NCBI RefSeq assembly: GCF_018986915.1
Contig: NZ_CP076723.1
Coordinates: forward strand, 3,597,001-3,661,000
Reading direction: 5' to 3'
Length of the DNA stretch: 64,000 nucleotides
Origin: Geomonas oryzisoli
GTDB taxonomy: Bacteria; Desulfobacterota; Desulfuromonadia; Geobacterales; Geobacteraceae
This document shows positions 35,292 through 44,330 of this stretch, one piece after another. The notes below the pieces were generated by a model, which was given only the letters and a program-made list of their open reading frames with translations, had not been told where the DNA came from and made no database searches. Position 1 is the first letter of the stretch, and the number at the start of each line of letters is the position of its first letter. A program made the position numbers and the translations under genes.

Positions 35292-36242
35292 CTATTCCAC
35301 CTCGTTGCCCAGGGGACGGAACTCAAGGCGGGCCAGGAGCTTTTCGTGGAACTCCCGGGCGGAATGGTATCCCATCCCCTTCAAAAGGAAGTTCCTGGCC
35401 GCGACCTCGATGATCGAGGTCAGGTTCCGCCCCGGGCGGACCGGTATCTTCACGTGCGGCAGGTCCACGCCCAGGATGGTCTTCACCGGCTCGTCGATCC
35501 CCAGCCGCTCGTACTCCTGGTTCGCGTCCCACTCCATGAGCTCCAGCACCATGTCGATGATCTTCTTCTCGCGGATGGAGGAGACCCCGTACAGGTCCTT
35601 GATGTTGATGATCCCCAGGCCGCGGATCTCCATGTGGTACTGGATGGTCTCCCCCGCCTGACCCACCAGCGCCGCCGGCATCTTCTTCTTGATGTGGATC
35701 ACGTCGTCGGCCACCAGGCGATGCCCACGGATAACGAGGTCCAGGGCGCACTCGCTCTTGCCGATGCCGCTCTTGCCCAACAGGAGCACGCCGACCCCAA
35801 GGACGTCGACCAGCACGCCGTGGATGTGGGTCGAGGGGAGCAGGCTCTCTTCGAGGAACTTGGTGATCAGGCTGATGAAGGTGGAGGACTGGTGGTGGGT
35901 CACCAGCAGCGGGATCCCGGCGGCCTCTGCTGAACGCTTCAGGAACTCCGGGGGGTCCAGCCCCTTGGTGACGATGAAGCACGCGATGGGGTAGCTGCAG
36001 AGCTTCTCGATGTGCCGTGCGCCGACCTCCTCGGGGATCTGGCTTAAGTAGGAGATCTCGGTGTTGCCCAGTACCTGGACCCGGTCCGGATGCAGGTGCT
36101 CCGTGTAGCCGGTAAGGGCCAGGCCGGGTTTTTGGATGCGGGAGCTGTAGAGCCGGTTAGAGAGGCCCTCTTCACCGCACAGAAGCTGCAGGTCCAGGCC
36201 GTAAGCCTTGTCTTCCAACAGGTCCTTGATGCTGAGGCTCAT
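35292..36242 (-). CDS. hprK: HPr kinase/phosphorylase
   Basis: 316 residues from ATG 36242. HGVLVDVLGVGVLL contains His141; the P-loop GKSGIGKS is at 156-163; the later ELRGLG-like MEIRGLGIINI and the C-terminal region are typical. It adds or removes phosphate at Ser46 of HPr, whose target serine is intact here. No strong ribosome site precedes the start; two hairpins lie in its leader (36306-36377). HprK in a Gram-negative beside rpoN and PTS genes points to metabolic signalling rather than catabolite repression of the Bacillus kind. Confidence 0.95.
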   Translation of the reverse strand: MSLSIKDLLEDKAYGLDLQLLCGEEGLSNRLYSSRIQKPGLALTGYTEHLHPDRVQVLGNTEISYLSQIPEEVGARHIEKLCSYPIACFIVTKGLDPPEFLKRSAEAAGIPLLVTHHQSSTFISLITKFLEESLLPSTHIHGVLVDVLGVGVLLLGKSGIGKSECALDLVIRGHRLVADDVIHIKKKMPAALVGQAGETIQYHMEIRGLGIINIKDLYGVSSIREKKIIDMVLELMEWDANQEYERLGIDEPVKTILGVDLPHVKIPVRPGRNLTSIIEVAARNFLLKGMGYHSAREFHEKLLARLEFRPLGNEVE

Positions 36243-36305
36243 GCTTGTCAATGCTGCGACCTTTCCCCCGTGCACGCGAACAGCCCCAGAAGGGGCCGTT
36301 ATCAC

Positions 36306-36377
36306 GATGGGAGGCGCCACGGGGACGCCTCCCATCCGCTTTTTCAACCCGGGACTGGGGCTCCGGGTCCTTTTTTC
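36306..36377 (+). terminator. Two tandem plus-sense terminator-like hairpins in the hpf-hprK gap
   Basis: Hairpin 1 GATGGGAGGCG / CGCCTCCCATC (36306-36336) then CGCTTTTTC. Hairpin 2 ACCCGG / CCGGGT (36347-36368) then CCTTTTTTC. Both have their T-runs on the plus strand, opposite to the flanking minus-strand genes. Confidence 0.6.
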
Positions 36378-36391
36378 AGCTCAAAAGAGCG

Positions 36392-36940
36392 TTACGGGTT
36401 CTCCGGGGAGATCAGGCCGTAGTTGCCGTCCTTCCTGCGGTACACCACGTTGATGGTCTCGGTGGAGGACTCGGTGTAGACCAGGAAGTCCTTGTGCAGA
36501 AGTTCCATCTGCATCACCGCCTCTTCGACGGACATCGGTTTCATGGTGAAGCTCTTGGTCTTGATGATGACCGGGGCCTGGGTCCCTTCCTCGATCCCCT
36601 GGGCCTGGACGATCGCCTTCTGCACCTGGCGCTCGCGTGCGTCGGAGGCCGGCTTGTGGGCCTTGATGCGCTCCTTGAAGCGGCGCAGCTGACGCTCGAT
36701 CTTGTCCGATACGGCGTCGATGGAGGCGTACATGTCGTTGGTCTCTTCCGCGGCCTTGATGGTGATCCCCTTGGCGTTGATGGTCACCTCGGCCATGTGG
36801 CGGATCTTCTCAACGGTCAAAAATACCTGGACGACAATCGGCTCGTCTATATATTTCTTAACCCGGTCCAGCTTCTCCTCTGCGTAGCTCTTAAGTGCTT
36901 CGCTCGGTTCCATGTGCCTGAAAGTCGTGGTTATCTGCAT
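36392..36940 (-). CDS. hpf: Long-form ribosome hibernation promoting factor
   Basis: 182 residues. The N-terminal RaiA domain (MQITTTFRHMEPSEAL, residues 1-105) binds the 30S decoding region; the C-terminal dimerisation domain (about 125-182, KSFTMKPMSVEEAVMQMELL, ending in RRKDGNYGLI) makes it the long form that drives 100S dimers. It lies directly downstream of rpoN (61 bp), a common pairing. Confidence 0.95.
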   Translation of the reverse strand: MQITTTFRHMEPSEALKSYAEEKLDRVKKYIDEPIVVQVFLTVEKIRHMAEVTINAKGITIKAAEETNDMYASIDAVSDKIERQLRRFKERIKAHKPASDARERQVQKAIVQAQGIEEGTQAPVIIKTKSFTMKPMSVEEAVMQMELLHKDFLVYTESSTETINVVYRRKDGNYGLISPENP

Positions 36941-37001
36941 ACGAAGTACCTCCCTTTATTGTCAATACACGCGAAGCGCCCGCCGCAGGCGGTGTCCGCG
37001 T

Positions 37002-38549
37002 TTAGAAATGCTTCTTGCGCTCCGAGGACGAGCCGATGCGGAGCATCTCGCGGTACTTGGTGACGGTGCGCCGGGCGATCACGATGTTGTGGTCGGACAG
37101 GAGCTCCGCCAGGCGCTGGTCCGAGTAGGGGCGCTTGGGGTCCTCGTTGTCGACCAGCTCCTTGATCTTGCTCTTGACGCTCTCGGAAGCGATGAAATCC
37201 CCCTCGCCGGTGGAGATGCCCGAGTTGAAGAAGTACTTCAGCTCGAAGAGCCCCTGGGGGGTCTGCATGTACTTGTTGGTGGTGACGCGGCTGATGGTGG
37301 ACTCGTGCATGCCGATGTCCTCGGCGATGTCGCGCAACACCAGCGGGCGCAGGTGCTCGATGCCGCGGTCCAGGAAGTCGCGCTGGAACTTCACGATGCT
37401 TTTCGCCACCTTGAAGATGGTGCGCTGGCGCTGCTGGATGCTCTTGATGAGCCAGATGGCGGAGCGCATCTTCTCGCCGATGTAGTCCTCGGCCACCTTG
37501 TCCACCTGGCGGGTGCTCTTGGTATCGGGGGCGTAGATCGGGTTGATCCTGAGGTTGGGCATTCCCTCGTCGTTCAACATCACCACGTACTCGTCCCCCA
37601 CCTTGTGCACGAAGATGTCGGCGGAGATGTACTGCACGTCGTCGCTGCCAAAGACCCGCCCCGGCTTGGGATCGAGCTCGGCGATGATCCGGGTCGCCGC
37701 CAGGATGTCGTTCACGTCCACGCCGAGCACCTTGGCCGCCTGCTTGTACTTGTGGCTCTCCAGGTCCTTCAGGTGGTCGCGCAAAAGCGCCTCGACCAGG
37801 CTCCCGGACATCCCCAGGCTCGCCACCTGGATCAGCAGGCACTCGCGCAGGTCGCGCGCGCCCACGCCTACCGGGTCGAACTCCTGGATCCGCTTCAGAA
37901 CCCCCTCGACCAGCGGGGACAGCACGCTTGCGGCGAAGCCGTCGGCCGCTTCGGTCAACTGCTCCTCGGGTGCGTCGGCGGAAAGGCCGGACCACTCCAG
38001 GACCTCTTCGCTGAAGGGGCTCGCCTGGACGCAGGCCGAGGCGATGTCCTCCATGCTGGCACGCAGGTAGCCGTCCTCGTCGATATTGCCGATGATCTCG
38101 GCCCCGACCGCCATCTCCCGGTCGGTGAGACGGGTCAGGCTCAACTGCCAGAGCAGGTGGTCGAACAGGGTGGATTTCTTGGTGAGGAGGTTTTCAAAGG
38201 AGGGACGGTCCTCGTCGTCGTAGTACTGCTCGCCGGAACTGTAGTTGTAGCCGTCGATGTAGGAGTCCCAGTCGGCTTCGCGGGTCTCTTCGCCGGCACG
38301 GACTTCCTGGAAGTCGCTGGCGGAACTTTCCGGCTCCGCCTCCTTCTCGCGCAGTTCGAGCTGCTCGGGCTCGCGGATCTCCTCCTGTTCGATCACCTCG
38401 TCCAGGATGGGGTTTTCCTCGAGTTCCTGCCGCACTACGTCCTGCAGCTCCAGCCGGGAGAGCTGAAGCAGCTTGATGGCCTGCTGCAACTGGGGGGTCA
38501 TCACCAGTTGCTGACTCATTTTCATCTGCTGGCGCATCTCAATTGCCAT
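37002..38549 (-). CDS. rpoN: RNA polymerase sigma-54 factor
   Basis: 515 residues. Region I is Gln/Leu rich (QQLVMTPQLQQAIKLLQLSR), region II acidic (about 55-125), then the core-binding and HTH domains; the RpoN box is ARRTVTKYRE at 492-501. It directs transcription from -24/-12 promoters with NtrC-type activators. ATG 38549 follows GAGGACTT. A candidate promoter with a perfect TATAAT lies inside the heptamer bracket upstream. Confidence 0.97.
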   Translation of the reverse strand: MAIEMRQQMKMSQQLVMTPQLQQAIKLLQLSRLELQDVVRQELEENPILDEVIEQEEIREPEQLELREKEAEPESSASDFQEVRAGEETREADWDSYIDGYNYSSGEQYYDDEDRPSFENLLTKKSTLFDHLLWQLSLTRLTDREMAVGAEIIGNIDEDGYLRASMEDIASACVQASPFSEEVLEWSGLSADAPEEQLTEAADGFAASVLSPLVEGVLKRIQEFDPVGVGARDLRECLLIQVASLGMSGSLVEALLRDHLKDLESHKYKQAAKVLGVDVNDILAATRIIAELDPKPGRVFGSDDVQYISADIFVHKVGDEYVVMLNDEGMPNLRINPIYAPDTKSTRQVDKVAEDYIGEKMRSAIWLIKSIQQRQRTIFKVAKSIVKFQRDFLDRGIEHLRPLVLRDIAEDIGMHESTISRVTTNKYMQTPQGLFELKYFFNSGISTGEGDFIASESVKSKIKELVDNEDPKRPYSDQRLAELLSDHNIVIARRTVTKYREMLRIGSSSERKKHF

Positions 38550-38601
38550 AAGTCCTCACAAACCCTTGAAAACCGCTTAAAAACCTAAAACCTTGAAACC
38601 T

Positions 38602-38812
38602 GTTCTACGTTCTACGTTCTATGTTCTACGTTAAAAGCCGGAAACCTGCTGACAGACCGTGTAATTGGTGCTTGTACGAGCTGTGTGAGAATGGAACGTT
38701 CTGATGTTCATGGAGCTGCTGTTCTCTTTGTTCTCATTATAGCGCAAGCCACGAACTTTGGCGACTGTGCTTTGCATTTTAACGTAGAACGTAGAACCTA
38801 GAACGTAGAACG
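38602..38812. repeat. Bracket C: inverted GTTCTAC heptamer arrays around the rpoN promoter
   Basis: Arm 1 (38602-38634) is four to five GTTCTAC units; arm 2 (38779-38812) is the inverted form (TTAACGTAGAACGTAGAAC...). Arm 2 ends 10 bp from the lptB stop. The interior holds the only promoter-like sequence for rpoN. Confidence 0.8.
38736..38764 (-). promoter_or_regulatory. Candidate sigma-70 promoter of rpoN
   Basis: On the minus strand TCGCCA (38759-38764), 17-bp spacer, perfect TATAAT (38736-38741). The leader to the rpoN ATG would be about 180 nt and would contain arm C1. Confidence 0.6.
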
Positions 38813-38822
38813 TCTTTTTTCT

Positions 38823-39560
38823 TTACAGCCTGAACTTGTCCCCCAGATAGATTTCCCGGGCCTTCTTGCTCTGGGAAATCTGGACCGGGTCGCCGAATTC
38901 GAGGACCTCGCCGGCGTTCATGATGTACGCCTTGTCGCACACGCCCAGGGTCTCGCGCACGTTGTGGTCCGAGATCAGCACCCCGAGCCCCTTCCCCTTC
39001 AGCGCCGTGATGATGTTCTGGATATCGATCACCGCGATGGGGTCGATGCCGGCGAAGGGCTCGTCGAGCAGTATGAAGCTGGGATCGGTGGCCAGCGCCC
39101 GGGCGATCTCGACCCGGCGCCGTTCCCCGCCGGAAAGCGCGTAACCGCGGCTGCCGGCGATGTGCTCGATGCGGAACTCAGCCAGCAGTTCCTCCACCCG
39201 CTCCCGGCGCCGCACCGGCTCGAGCTCCATGGTTTCCAGCACGGCGAGGAGGTTGTCCTTCACGGTGAGACGCCGGAACACCGACGGCTCCTGCGGCAGG
39301 TAGCTGATGCCCCGGCGCGCCCTCTGGTACATGGGAAGTCCCGTGATCGGTTCGCCGTCCAGGAAGACCTGCCCCTGGTCGGGACGGGTCAGCCCCACCA
39401 CCATGTAGAAGGTGGTGGTCTTGCCGGCGCCGTTGGGGCCCAGGAGCCCGATCACCTCTCCCGAGGAGATCTCGAGGTCCACCCCCTTCACCACCATGCG
39501 CTTGTTGAAACCCTTCTGAAGCCCCTTGGTGTAGAGGGTGCTACGGTTTGGCACCGACAT
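38823..39560 (-). CDS. lptB: LPS export ABC transporter ATPase
   Basis: 245 residues. Walker [10 protein letters not shown] at 41-49, signature [15 protein letters not shown], Walker [14 protein letters not shown] and the switch His in LISDHNVRE. It powers extraction of LPS by LptFG. The start overlaps the lptA end by 20 bp, showing tight coupling. rpoN follows on the same strand. Confidence 0.97.
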   Translation of the reverse strand: MSVPNRSTLYTKGLQKGFNKRMVVKGVDLEISSGEVIGLLGPNGAGKTTTFYMVVGLTRPDQGQVFLDGEPITGLPMYQRARRGISYLPQEPSVFRRLTVKDNLLAVLETMELEPVRRRERVEELLAEFRIEHIAGSRGYALSGGERRRVEIARALATDPSFILLDEPFAGIDPIAVIDIQNIITALKGKGLGVLISDHNVRETLGVCDKAYIMNAGEVLEFGDPVQISQSKKAREIYLGDKFRL

Positions 39561-40032
39561 TCTTCCCTCCCGGATGGATGACCGCTTCCACCCGCTCCTT
39601 GGGGCCGCTGGTAACCACGCTCTTCTGCTCGTTGACGTAGTAGGTGATGATCCTGCCGGTCACCACGTCCTCGCCCGAAACCACCTTGGGGTTGCCGTCC
39701 AGGATGATGCGCGCCTGCTTGGGATCGTAGATCCCGTGGGCGCCGGTAGCCTGGCGCTCTTCCTGTACGATGCGCACGTTGCCGAACGCCTCGACCTGCG
39801 ACACCTCGTTGTTGGGGCCGCTGTAGGTGACCACCAGGCGGTCCGTGTACAGGGTCATGTCTCCCTGACGGGCGACCACCTTCCCCTCGAAGGTCGCGGT
39901 CTTCTTCTCGTTATCGGTATTGAGCGTGTCCGACTTTATCTTTAAAGGCTCTTTGTTGTTGCCGCCCTGCGCGGCGTAGCCCGCAGTGGCCAAGGCAAGC
40001 AGCAGCGCGAGACAGGAGACGATACGGCGCAT
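39541..40032 (-). CDS. lptA: LPS transport periplasmic protein LptA
   Basis: 163 residues with a signal peptide ([19 protein letters not shown]). The body is an OstA/LptA beta-jellyroll: [36 protein letters not shown] and ATGAHGIYD. It forms the bridge that carries LPS across the periplasm. ATG 40032 is chosen over GTG 40035 because GGGGGG lies six bases upstream; it overlaps the lptC stop in TGATG. Confidence 0.94.
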   Translation of the reverse strand: MRRIVSCLALLLALATAGYAAQGGNNKEPLKIKSDTLNTDNEKKTATFEGKVVARQGDMTLYTDRLVVTYSGPNNEVSQVEAFGNVRIVQEERQATGAHGIYDPKQARIILDGNPKVVSGEDVVTGRIITYYVNEQKSVVTSGPKERVEAVIHPGGKNVGAKP

Positions 40033-40604
40033 CACTTTCCCCCCTGCCGGTACACGGCGCTTACGTCCTTCAACAACCTGAACTTCCGAGTCTGCGTGTA
40101 GTACTCCATACCTGTCCCTTCCAGTTCGCTTCCGATGTCCGTCAATCTGGCCCGCTCCGAGGTCTGCAGCATGCTGCGCGCCGCGACGTAGTTGACGCGA
40201 GGAGCCGAGAAACCGTACCCCTTATTGCTTTTCCCCCGCACGTTGCCGATGAGGGCGATGTCCCGGGTCCCGTTATTATATTCACCCCGGTCCGCCGTGA
40301 TCAGCAGTTCGCCGAGCCCACCGGCCCCGTGCACCACCATCTGCACGCCGGAGAGGTAGGAGATGTCGGCCTGCTTGTTATAGTCGGCACGATCGGCCGT
40401 CAACTCCCAACGCTTGATCCCCTGTTTGGTTTCCGTGTAATGGAACTTGTGCAGGGAAACATCCACCTGGAGAGGAAGCTTGCGCACCGACAGTTTCGGG
40501 GCCACTTCCTGCTGCATACGGAAGACTATGGTGGCAATCACTAACAGGGAGGCTACTACTGCCAGGACGCCGAGGAATCGCTTGAAATTATTGAAGTTAT
40601 GCAT
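40032..40604 (-). CDS. lptC: LPS export system protein LptC
   Basis: 190 residues with an N-terminal membrane anchor (about 11-29, FLGVLAVVASLLVIATIVF) and a periplasmic LptC domain (LHKFHYTETKQGIKRWEL, TADRGEYNNGTRD). It hands LPS from LptFG to LptA. There is no ribosome site, and the promoter -10 ends only 12 bp before the ATG, so the mRNA may be leaderless. kdsC/kdsD, often upstream of lptC, are not here. Confidence 0.92.
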   Translation of the reverse strand: MHNFNNFKRFLGVLAVVASLLVIATIVFRMQQEVAPKLSVRKLPLQVDVSLHKFHYTETKQGIKRWELTADRADYNKQADISYLSGVQMVVHGAGGLGELLITADRGEYNNGTRDIALIGNVRGKSNKGYGFSAPRVNYVAARSMLQTSERARLTDIGSELEGTGMEYYTQTRKFRLLKDVSAVYRQGGK

Positions 40605-40616
40605 GATTTCGCAGGA

Positions 40617-40663
40617 AGTATAGCATCTAAAAAATTCACTGTAAAGCGCATTTTAGTGCGCTT
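40617..40663 (-). promoter_or_regulatory. Promoter of lptC-lptA-lptB with overlapping inverted repeat
   Basis: On the minus strand TTTACA (40640-40645), 17 bp, TATACT (40617-40622). A perfect 7-bp dyad AAGCGCA / TGCGCTT (40644-40650 and 40657-40663) touches the -35 and may be an operator. There is no T-run, so it is unlikely to be a terminator. Confidence 0.7.
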
Positions 40664-40741
40664 CTAAAATTTTGGCACAAAGATTGAAGAAGGCGCAGAA
40701 TGTCGGTTGGCGGAGTTATTCATGAGAATCCGGGGGCTTAA

Positions 40742-40783
40742 ATGCGCCGCCTGCCCCGAGCTGAAAAACGGGCCGGCGGCGCT
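40742..40783 (-). terminator. GC-rich hairpin after fcl
   Basis: Imperfect GCGCCGCC / GGCGGCGC stem with a long inner loop, 27 bp past the fcl stop; the tail ATTTAA is weak. Confidence 0.35.
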
Positions 40784-40809
40784 TGGACCTGTCGGAAGAA
40801 GATACAGTG

Positions 40810-41739
40810 TCAGCAGCGGTTGGCGAGGTACCAGGCGTAGGTGTCGGCGAGCCCCTGGTCGAGCTCGATTTTATGCCGCCACCCCAGCTCGTGAATGCGA
40901 CTCACATCGCAGAGCTTTCTGGGGGTGCCGTCGGGCTTGGATTTGTCGTAGAGGATCTCGCCGACAAATCCGACCACCGCGGCGATCCTGTGGGCCAAGT
41001 CGGCGATGGTGAGCTCTTGGCCGCTGCCGACGTTCACCGGGTCCCCCCCCTCGTACTGCTGCATCAGGAACAAGGAGGCGCCGGCGACGTCGTCAACGTG
41101 GACGAACTCGCGGTAGGGGGTGCCGGTCCCCCAGATGGTGACGGTCGTCGCCCCGGCCACCTTGGCCTCGTGGAACCTGCGGATGAGGGCGGGGAGCACA
41201 TGGGAGGTGGTGAGGTCGAAGTTGTCGTTGGGGCCGTAGAGATTGGTGGGCATGGCGCAGATGAACCGGGTCCCGTACTGGCGATTGTAGGACTGGCACA
41301 TCTTGATGCCGGCGATCTTGGCGATGGCGTAGGGCTCGTTGGTCGGCTCGAGCGGCCCGGTGAGCAGGGCCTCCTCCTTGATCGGCTGCGGGGCGAGCCT
41401 GGGATAGATGCAGGTGGAGCCCAACAGCAGCAGTTTCTTGACCCCGGCCAGGTAGCTTGAGTGCAGCACGTTGTTCTGGATCATCAGGTTGTCGTAGATG
41501 AAGTCGGCGGGGAAGCTGTTGTTGGCGACGATGCCGCCCACCTTGGCCGCCGCCAGGAACACGTACTCCGGACGCTCCGACTCGAAAAAGGCTCGCGTCG
41601 CCGCCTGGTCACGCAGGTCGAGCTCGGAGCTCTTGCGCAGGACCAGGTTGTTGTACCCCCGGCGCTCCAGCTCCCGCACCAGGGCGGAGCCGACCAGGCC
41701 GCGGTGTCCGGCTACGAAGATCTTGGCGTCATTTTCCAT
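40810..41739 (-). CDS. fcl: GDP-L-fucose synthase
   Basis: 309 residues of the extended SDR family. NADP-binding GHRGLVG at 11-17, and the catalytic Tyr-x3-Lys in [21 protein letters not shown] carries the catalytic Ser/Cys region. It epimerises and reduces the 4-keto sugar made by GMD to GDP-L-fucose. It overlaps gmd by 11 bp, so the pair is translationally coupled. GDP-fucose would feed O-antigen or capsule. Confidence 0.95.
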   Translation of the reverse strand: MENDAKIFVAGHRGLVGSALVRELERRGYNNLVLRKSSELDLRDQAATRAFFESERPEYVFLAAAKVGGIVANNSFPADFIYDNLMIQNNVLHSSYLAGVKKLLLLGSTCIYPRLAPQPIKEEALLTGPLEPTNEPYAIAKIAGIKMCQSYNRQYGTRFICAMPTNLYGPNDNFDLTTSHVLPALIRRFHEAKVAGATTVTIWGTGTPYREFVHVDDVAGASLFLMQQYEGGDPVNVGSGQELTIADLAHRIAAVVGFVGEILYDKSKPDGTPRKLCDVSRIHELGWRHKIELDQGLADTYAWYLANRC

Positions 41740-42781
41740 CGGCTCTGAGCTCCCGTTCCGCGATGGCGAGGTCGGAGTCGGTCATCATCTTGACCAGCTG
41801 CCTAAAGCTCGTCTTCGGCTCCCAGCCGAGCTCGCGCCTGGCCTTGGTGGCGTCCCCCAAAAGCAGGTCGACCTCGGCCGGGCGGAAGTAGCGCGGGTCG
41901 ATCTCGATCAGCACCTTGCCGGTCTTGACGTCGACCCCCTGCTCCCGTTCCCCCTCCCCCTTCCACGCGAGCTCCATGCCGAGACTGCCGAAGACCTGCT
42001 CGGCGAATTCCCTGACGCTGTGGGTCTCGCCGGTGGCCACCACGTAGTCGTCGGGGCGGTCCGCCTGGAGCATGCGCCACATCGCCTCGACGTAGTCGCC
42101 CGCGAAGCCCCAGTCCCTCTTCGCCTCCAGGTTGCCCAGGTAGAGCCGGTCCTGCAGCCCGAGCTTCATGCGTGCGGCCGCCCGGGTGATCTTCCTGGTC
42201 ACGAAGGTCTCGCCGCGGCGCGGGGACTCGTGGTTGAACAGGATGCCGTTGCAGGCGAACATGTTGTAGCTTTCACGGTAGTTCACCGTGATGTAGAAGG
42301 CGTAGGCCTTGGCGCAGGCGTAGGGGGAGCGCGGGTAGAAGGGAGTGGTCTCCCTCTGCGGCGTCTCCAGCACCTTGCCGTAGAGCTCGGAAGAGGAGGC
42401 CTGGTAGAAGCGGGTCGTGATCCCCGCTTCCTGGATCCCCTCCAGGAGGCGCACCGCCCCGAGGGCATCCACCTCGCCGGTGTACTCCGGAACGTCGAAG
42501 GAGACGCGCACGTGGCTCTGGGCACCCAGGTTGTAGATCTCGTGGGGATGGATCTCGCGCAGCAGGCGGTTGATCGAGCTGGCATCGTTGAGGTCGCCGT
42601 AATGGAGGAACAGCCGCGTGTCCGCTTCGTGGGGGTCACGGTAGATGTGATCGATGCGGCCGGTATTGAAGGAGGAGGAGCGGCGGATCATGCCGTGCAC
42701 CTCGTACCCCTTGGAAAGCAGAAGTTCGGCGAGGTAGGAACCATCCTGACCGGTGATTCCGGTGATAAATGCCTTCTTCAT
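41729..42781 (-). CDS. gmd: GDP-mannose 4,6-dehydratase
   Basis: 350 residues. NAD(P)-binding GITGQDG at 8-14, active-site Tyr-x3-Lys in YACAKAYAF, and the GMD-type [10 protein letters not shown] and [13 protein letters not shown]. It converts GDP-mannose to GDP-4-keto-6-deoxymannose. It lies 69 bp downstream of hldE and is followed by fcl. Confidence 0.96.
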   Translation of the reverse strand: MKKAFITGITGQDGSYLAELLLSKGYEVHGMIRRSSSFNTGRIDHIYRDPHEADTRLFLHYGDLNDASSINRLLREIHPHEIYNLGAQSHVRVSFDVPEYTGEVDALGAVRLLEGIQEAGITTRFYQASSSELYGKVLETPQRETTPFYPRSPYACAKAYAFYITVNYRESYNMFACNGILFNHESPRRGETFVTRKITRAAARMKLGLQDRLYLGNLEAKRDWGFAGDYVEAMWRMLQADRPDDYVVATGETHSVREFAEQVFGSLGMELAWKGEGEREQGVDVKTGKVLIEIDPRYFRPAEVDLLLGDATKARRELGWEPKTSFRQLVKMMTDSDLAIAERELRADGK

Positions 42782-42850
42782 GAGGCCTCCGTTAGATTTG
42801 ATCCAATATGAATAGCACGCGGCGGTGGGATGACAACCAGCGCCGAAATT

Positions 42851-44314
42851 TTATTTGGAGGAGAGGATCTTGTCGATGATGCGACTGGTGGAACGTCCGT
42901 CGACGAACTCGATCAGCGCGACCCGTCCTCCCATGGATTCCACCAGTTCGCGCCCGACCACCTGGTCCACGCTGTAGTCCCCCCCCTTGACCAGGATGGC
43001 CGGGCGGAGCGCTTCGATCAACGCGAGCGGGGTGTCCTCGTCGAAGAGCACCACGTAGTCGACGCACCCCAGGGCCGCCAGGATGTGGGCCCGCTCCTTC
43101 TCCTCGATGAGCGGCCTCCCCTCCCCCTTGAGCCGGCGCACCGAGTTGTCGGTATTGAGCCCCACCACCAGGATGTCGCCCAGCTCCCGGGCCTTTTGCA
43201 GGTACTTCACGTGCCCCACGTGCAACAGGTCGAAGCAGCCGTTGGTGAAGACGACCTTTTTGCCGCGTGCGCGCTCCCGGGCCACGAGGTGGACGAGGAC
43301 GTCGGGGTTCTTGATCTTGGAGTCGCTGTCGCCGAGCGAGTGGCCGACCTCCGCGATGATCTCGCGCGGGGAAACTGTCGAAGTCCCCAGCTTGCCGACC
43401 ACGATGCCGGCGGCCACGTTGGCCACCCAGGCCGCGTCCGCGAGCGTCAGCCCGCAGGCAAGCCCGAGCGAGAGAACCGAGATCACCGTGTCGCCGGCGC
43501 CCGTCACGTCGTACACCTCGCGGGCCACGGTCGGGATGTGCACCGCCTCCCCCCGGGCCGGGAAGAGCGACATCCCGGCCTCGCTGCGGGTGATGAGGAG
43601 GGCGTCGAGCTCCAGATTGGCGAGAATCTTGGCAGCGGAGAGTTCCAGCGAGGCCTGGTCCGTGATGGCGATCCCCGAGGCGACCTCGGCCTCCTTGCGG
43701 TTGGGGGTGAGCACGGTGGCGCCGCAGTACTTGGCGAAGTCGTCCCCCTTGGGATCGACCACCACCGGCACACCGAGCTCCCGTCCCTTGCGGCAGAGCG
43801 CGGCGAGGAGCGTCGGCGTCAGTACCCCCTTCAGGTAGTCCGAGACCACCACCACGTCGAATTCGCGGAGGTGGGTGAGGAGGTAATCGAGCAGCGCCTT
43901 CTCGCTGGCGGCGCCGATCGACGAGCGCATCTCCCGGTCGATGCGGACGATCTGCTGGTTGGCGGCGATGACGCGGGTTTTCTTGCTGGTGGTCCGCTCG
44001 GGGTCCTCGACCAGCCCGTCCACATCCGTCCCTTTTTCCTCCAGGGCGTGGCGCAGGAGTTGGCCGTTTTCGTCCGTGCCGATCACCGAGCCGACCGCGA
44101 CCCGGCAGCCAAGGGCCGCGAGGTTGTTGACCACGTTACCCGCGCCACCCAGGCGCAGGTCCTCGCGCGCCACCTCGACCACCTGCACCGGCGCCTCCGG
44201 CGAGATCCGTTCCGCGCGTCCCCAGAGGTATTCGTCCAGCATCAGGTCGCCGACGACCAGGGCGCGCACGGTCGCGGCGCGTTCGAAAAAGGATTCTACT
44301 TCACGTCTATCCAT
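42851..44314 (-). CDS. hldE: Bifunctional heptose 7-phosphate kinase / 1-phosphate adenylyltransferase
   Basis: 487 residues. N-terminal ribokinase-like domain (about 1-320: [33 protein letters not shown] with the catalytic Asp) and C-terminal cytidylyltransferase-like domain (about 345-487: [14 protein letters not shown]). It makes ADP-heptose for the LPS inner core, used by heptosyltransferases such as the gene at 53538. ATG 44314 lies 17 bp from heptamer arm B1. Confidence 0.96.
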   Translation of the reverse strand: MDRREVESFFERAATVRALVVGDLMLDEYLWGRAERISPEAPVQVVEVAREDLRLGGAGNVVNNLAALGCRVAVGSVIGTDENGQLLRHALEEKGTDVDGLVEDPERTTSKKTRVIAANQQIVRIDREMRSSIGAASEKALLDYLLTHLREFDVVVVSDYLKGVLTPTLLAALCRKGRELGVPVVVDPKGDDFAKYCGATVLTPNRKEAEVASGIAITDQASLELSAAKILANLELDALLITRSEAGMSLFPARGEAVHIPTVAREVYDVTGAGDTVISVLSLGLACGLTLADAAWVANVAAGIVVGKLGTSTVSPREIIAEVGHSLGDSDSKIKNPDVLVHLVARERARGKKVVFTNGCFDLLHVGHVKYLQKARELGDILVVGLNTDNSVRRLKGEGRPLIEEKERAHILAALGCVDYVVLFDEDTPLALIEALRPAILVKGGDYSVDQVVGRELVESMGGRVALIEFVDGRSTSRIIDKILSSK

Positions 44315-44330
44315 GCAGTCTCCTAAAGCC

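Noticed and set aside
38602-38812. Tandem heptamers as a CRISPR array
   Set aside because: Units are 7 bp without spacers, arms are inverted, and no cas genes are present.
40673-40688. Sigma-54-like site TGGCAC-N5-TTGAA on the plus strand
   Set aside because: The -12 part is imperfect and no plus-strand gene follows; only the end of fcl (minus) is there.
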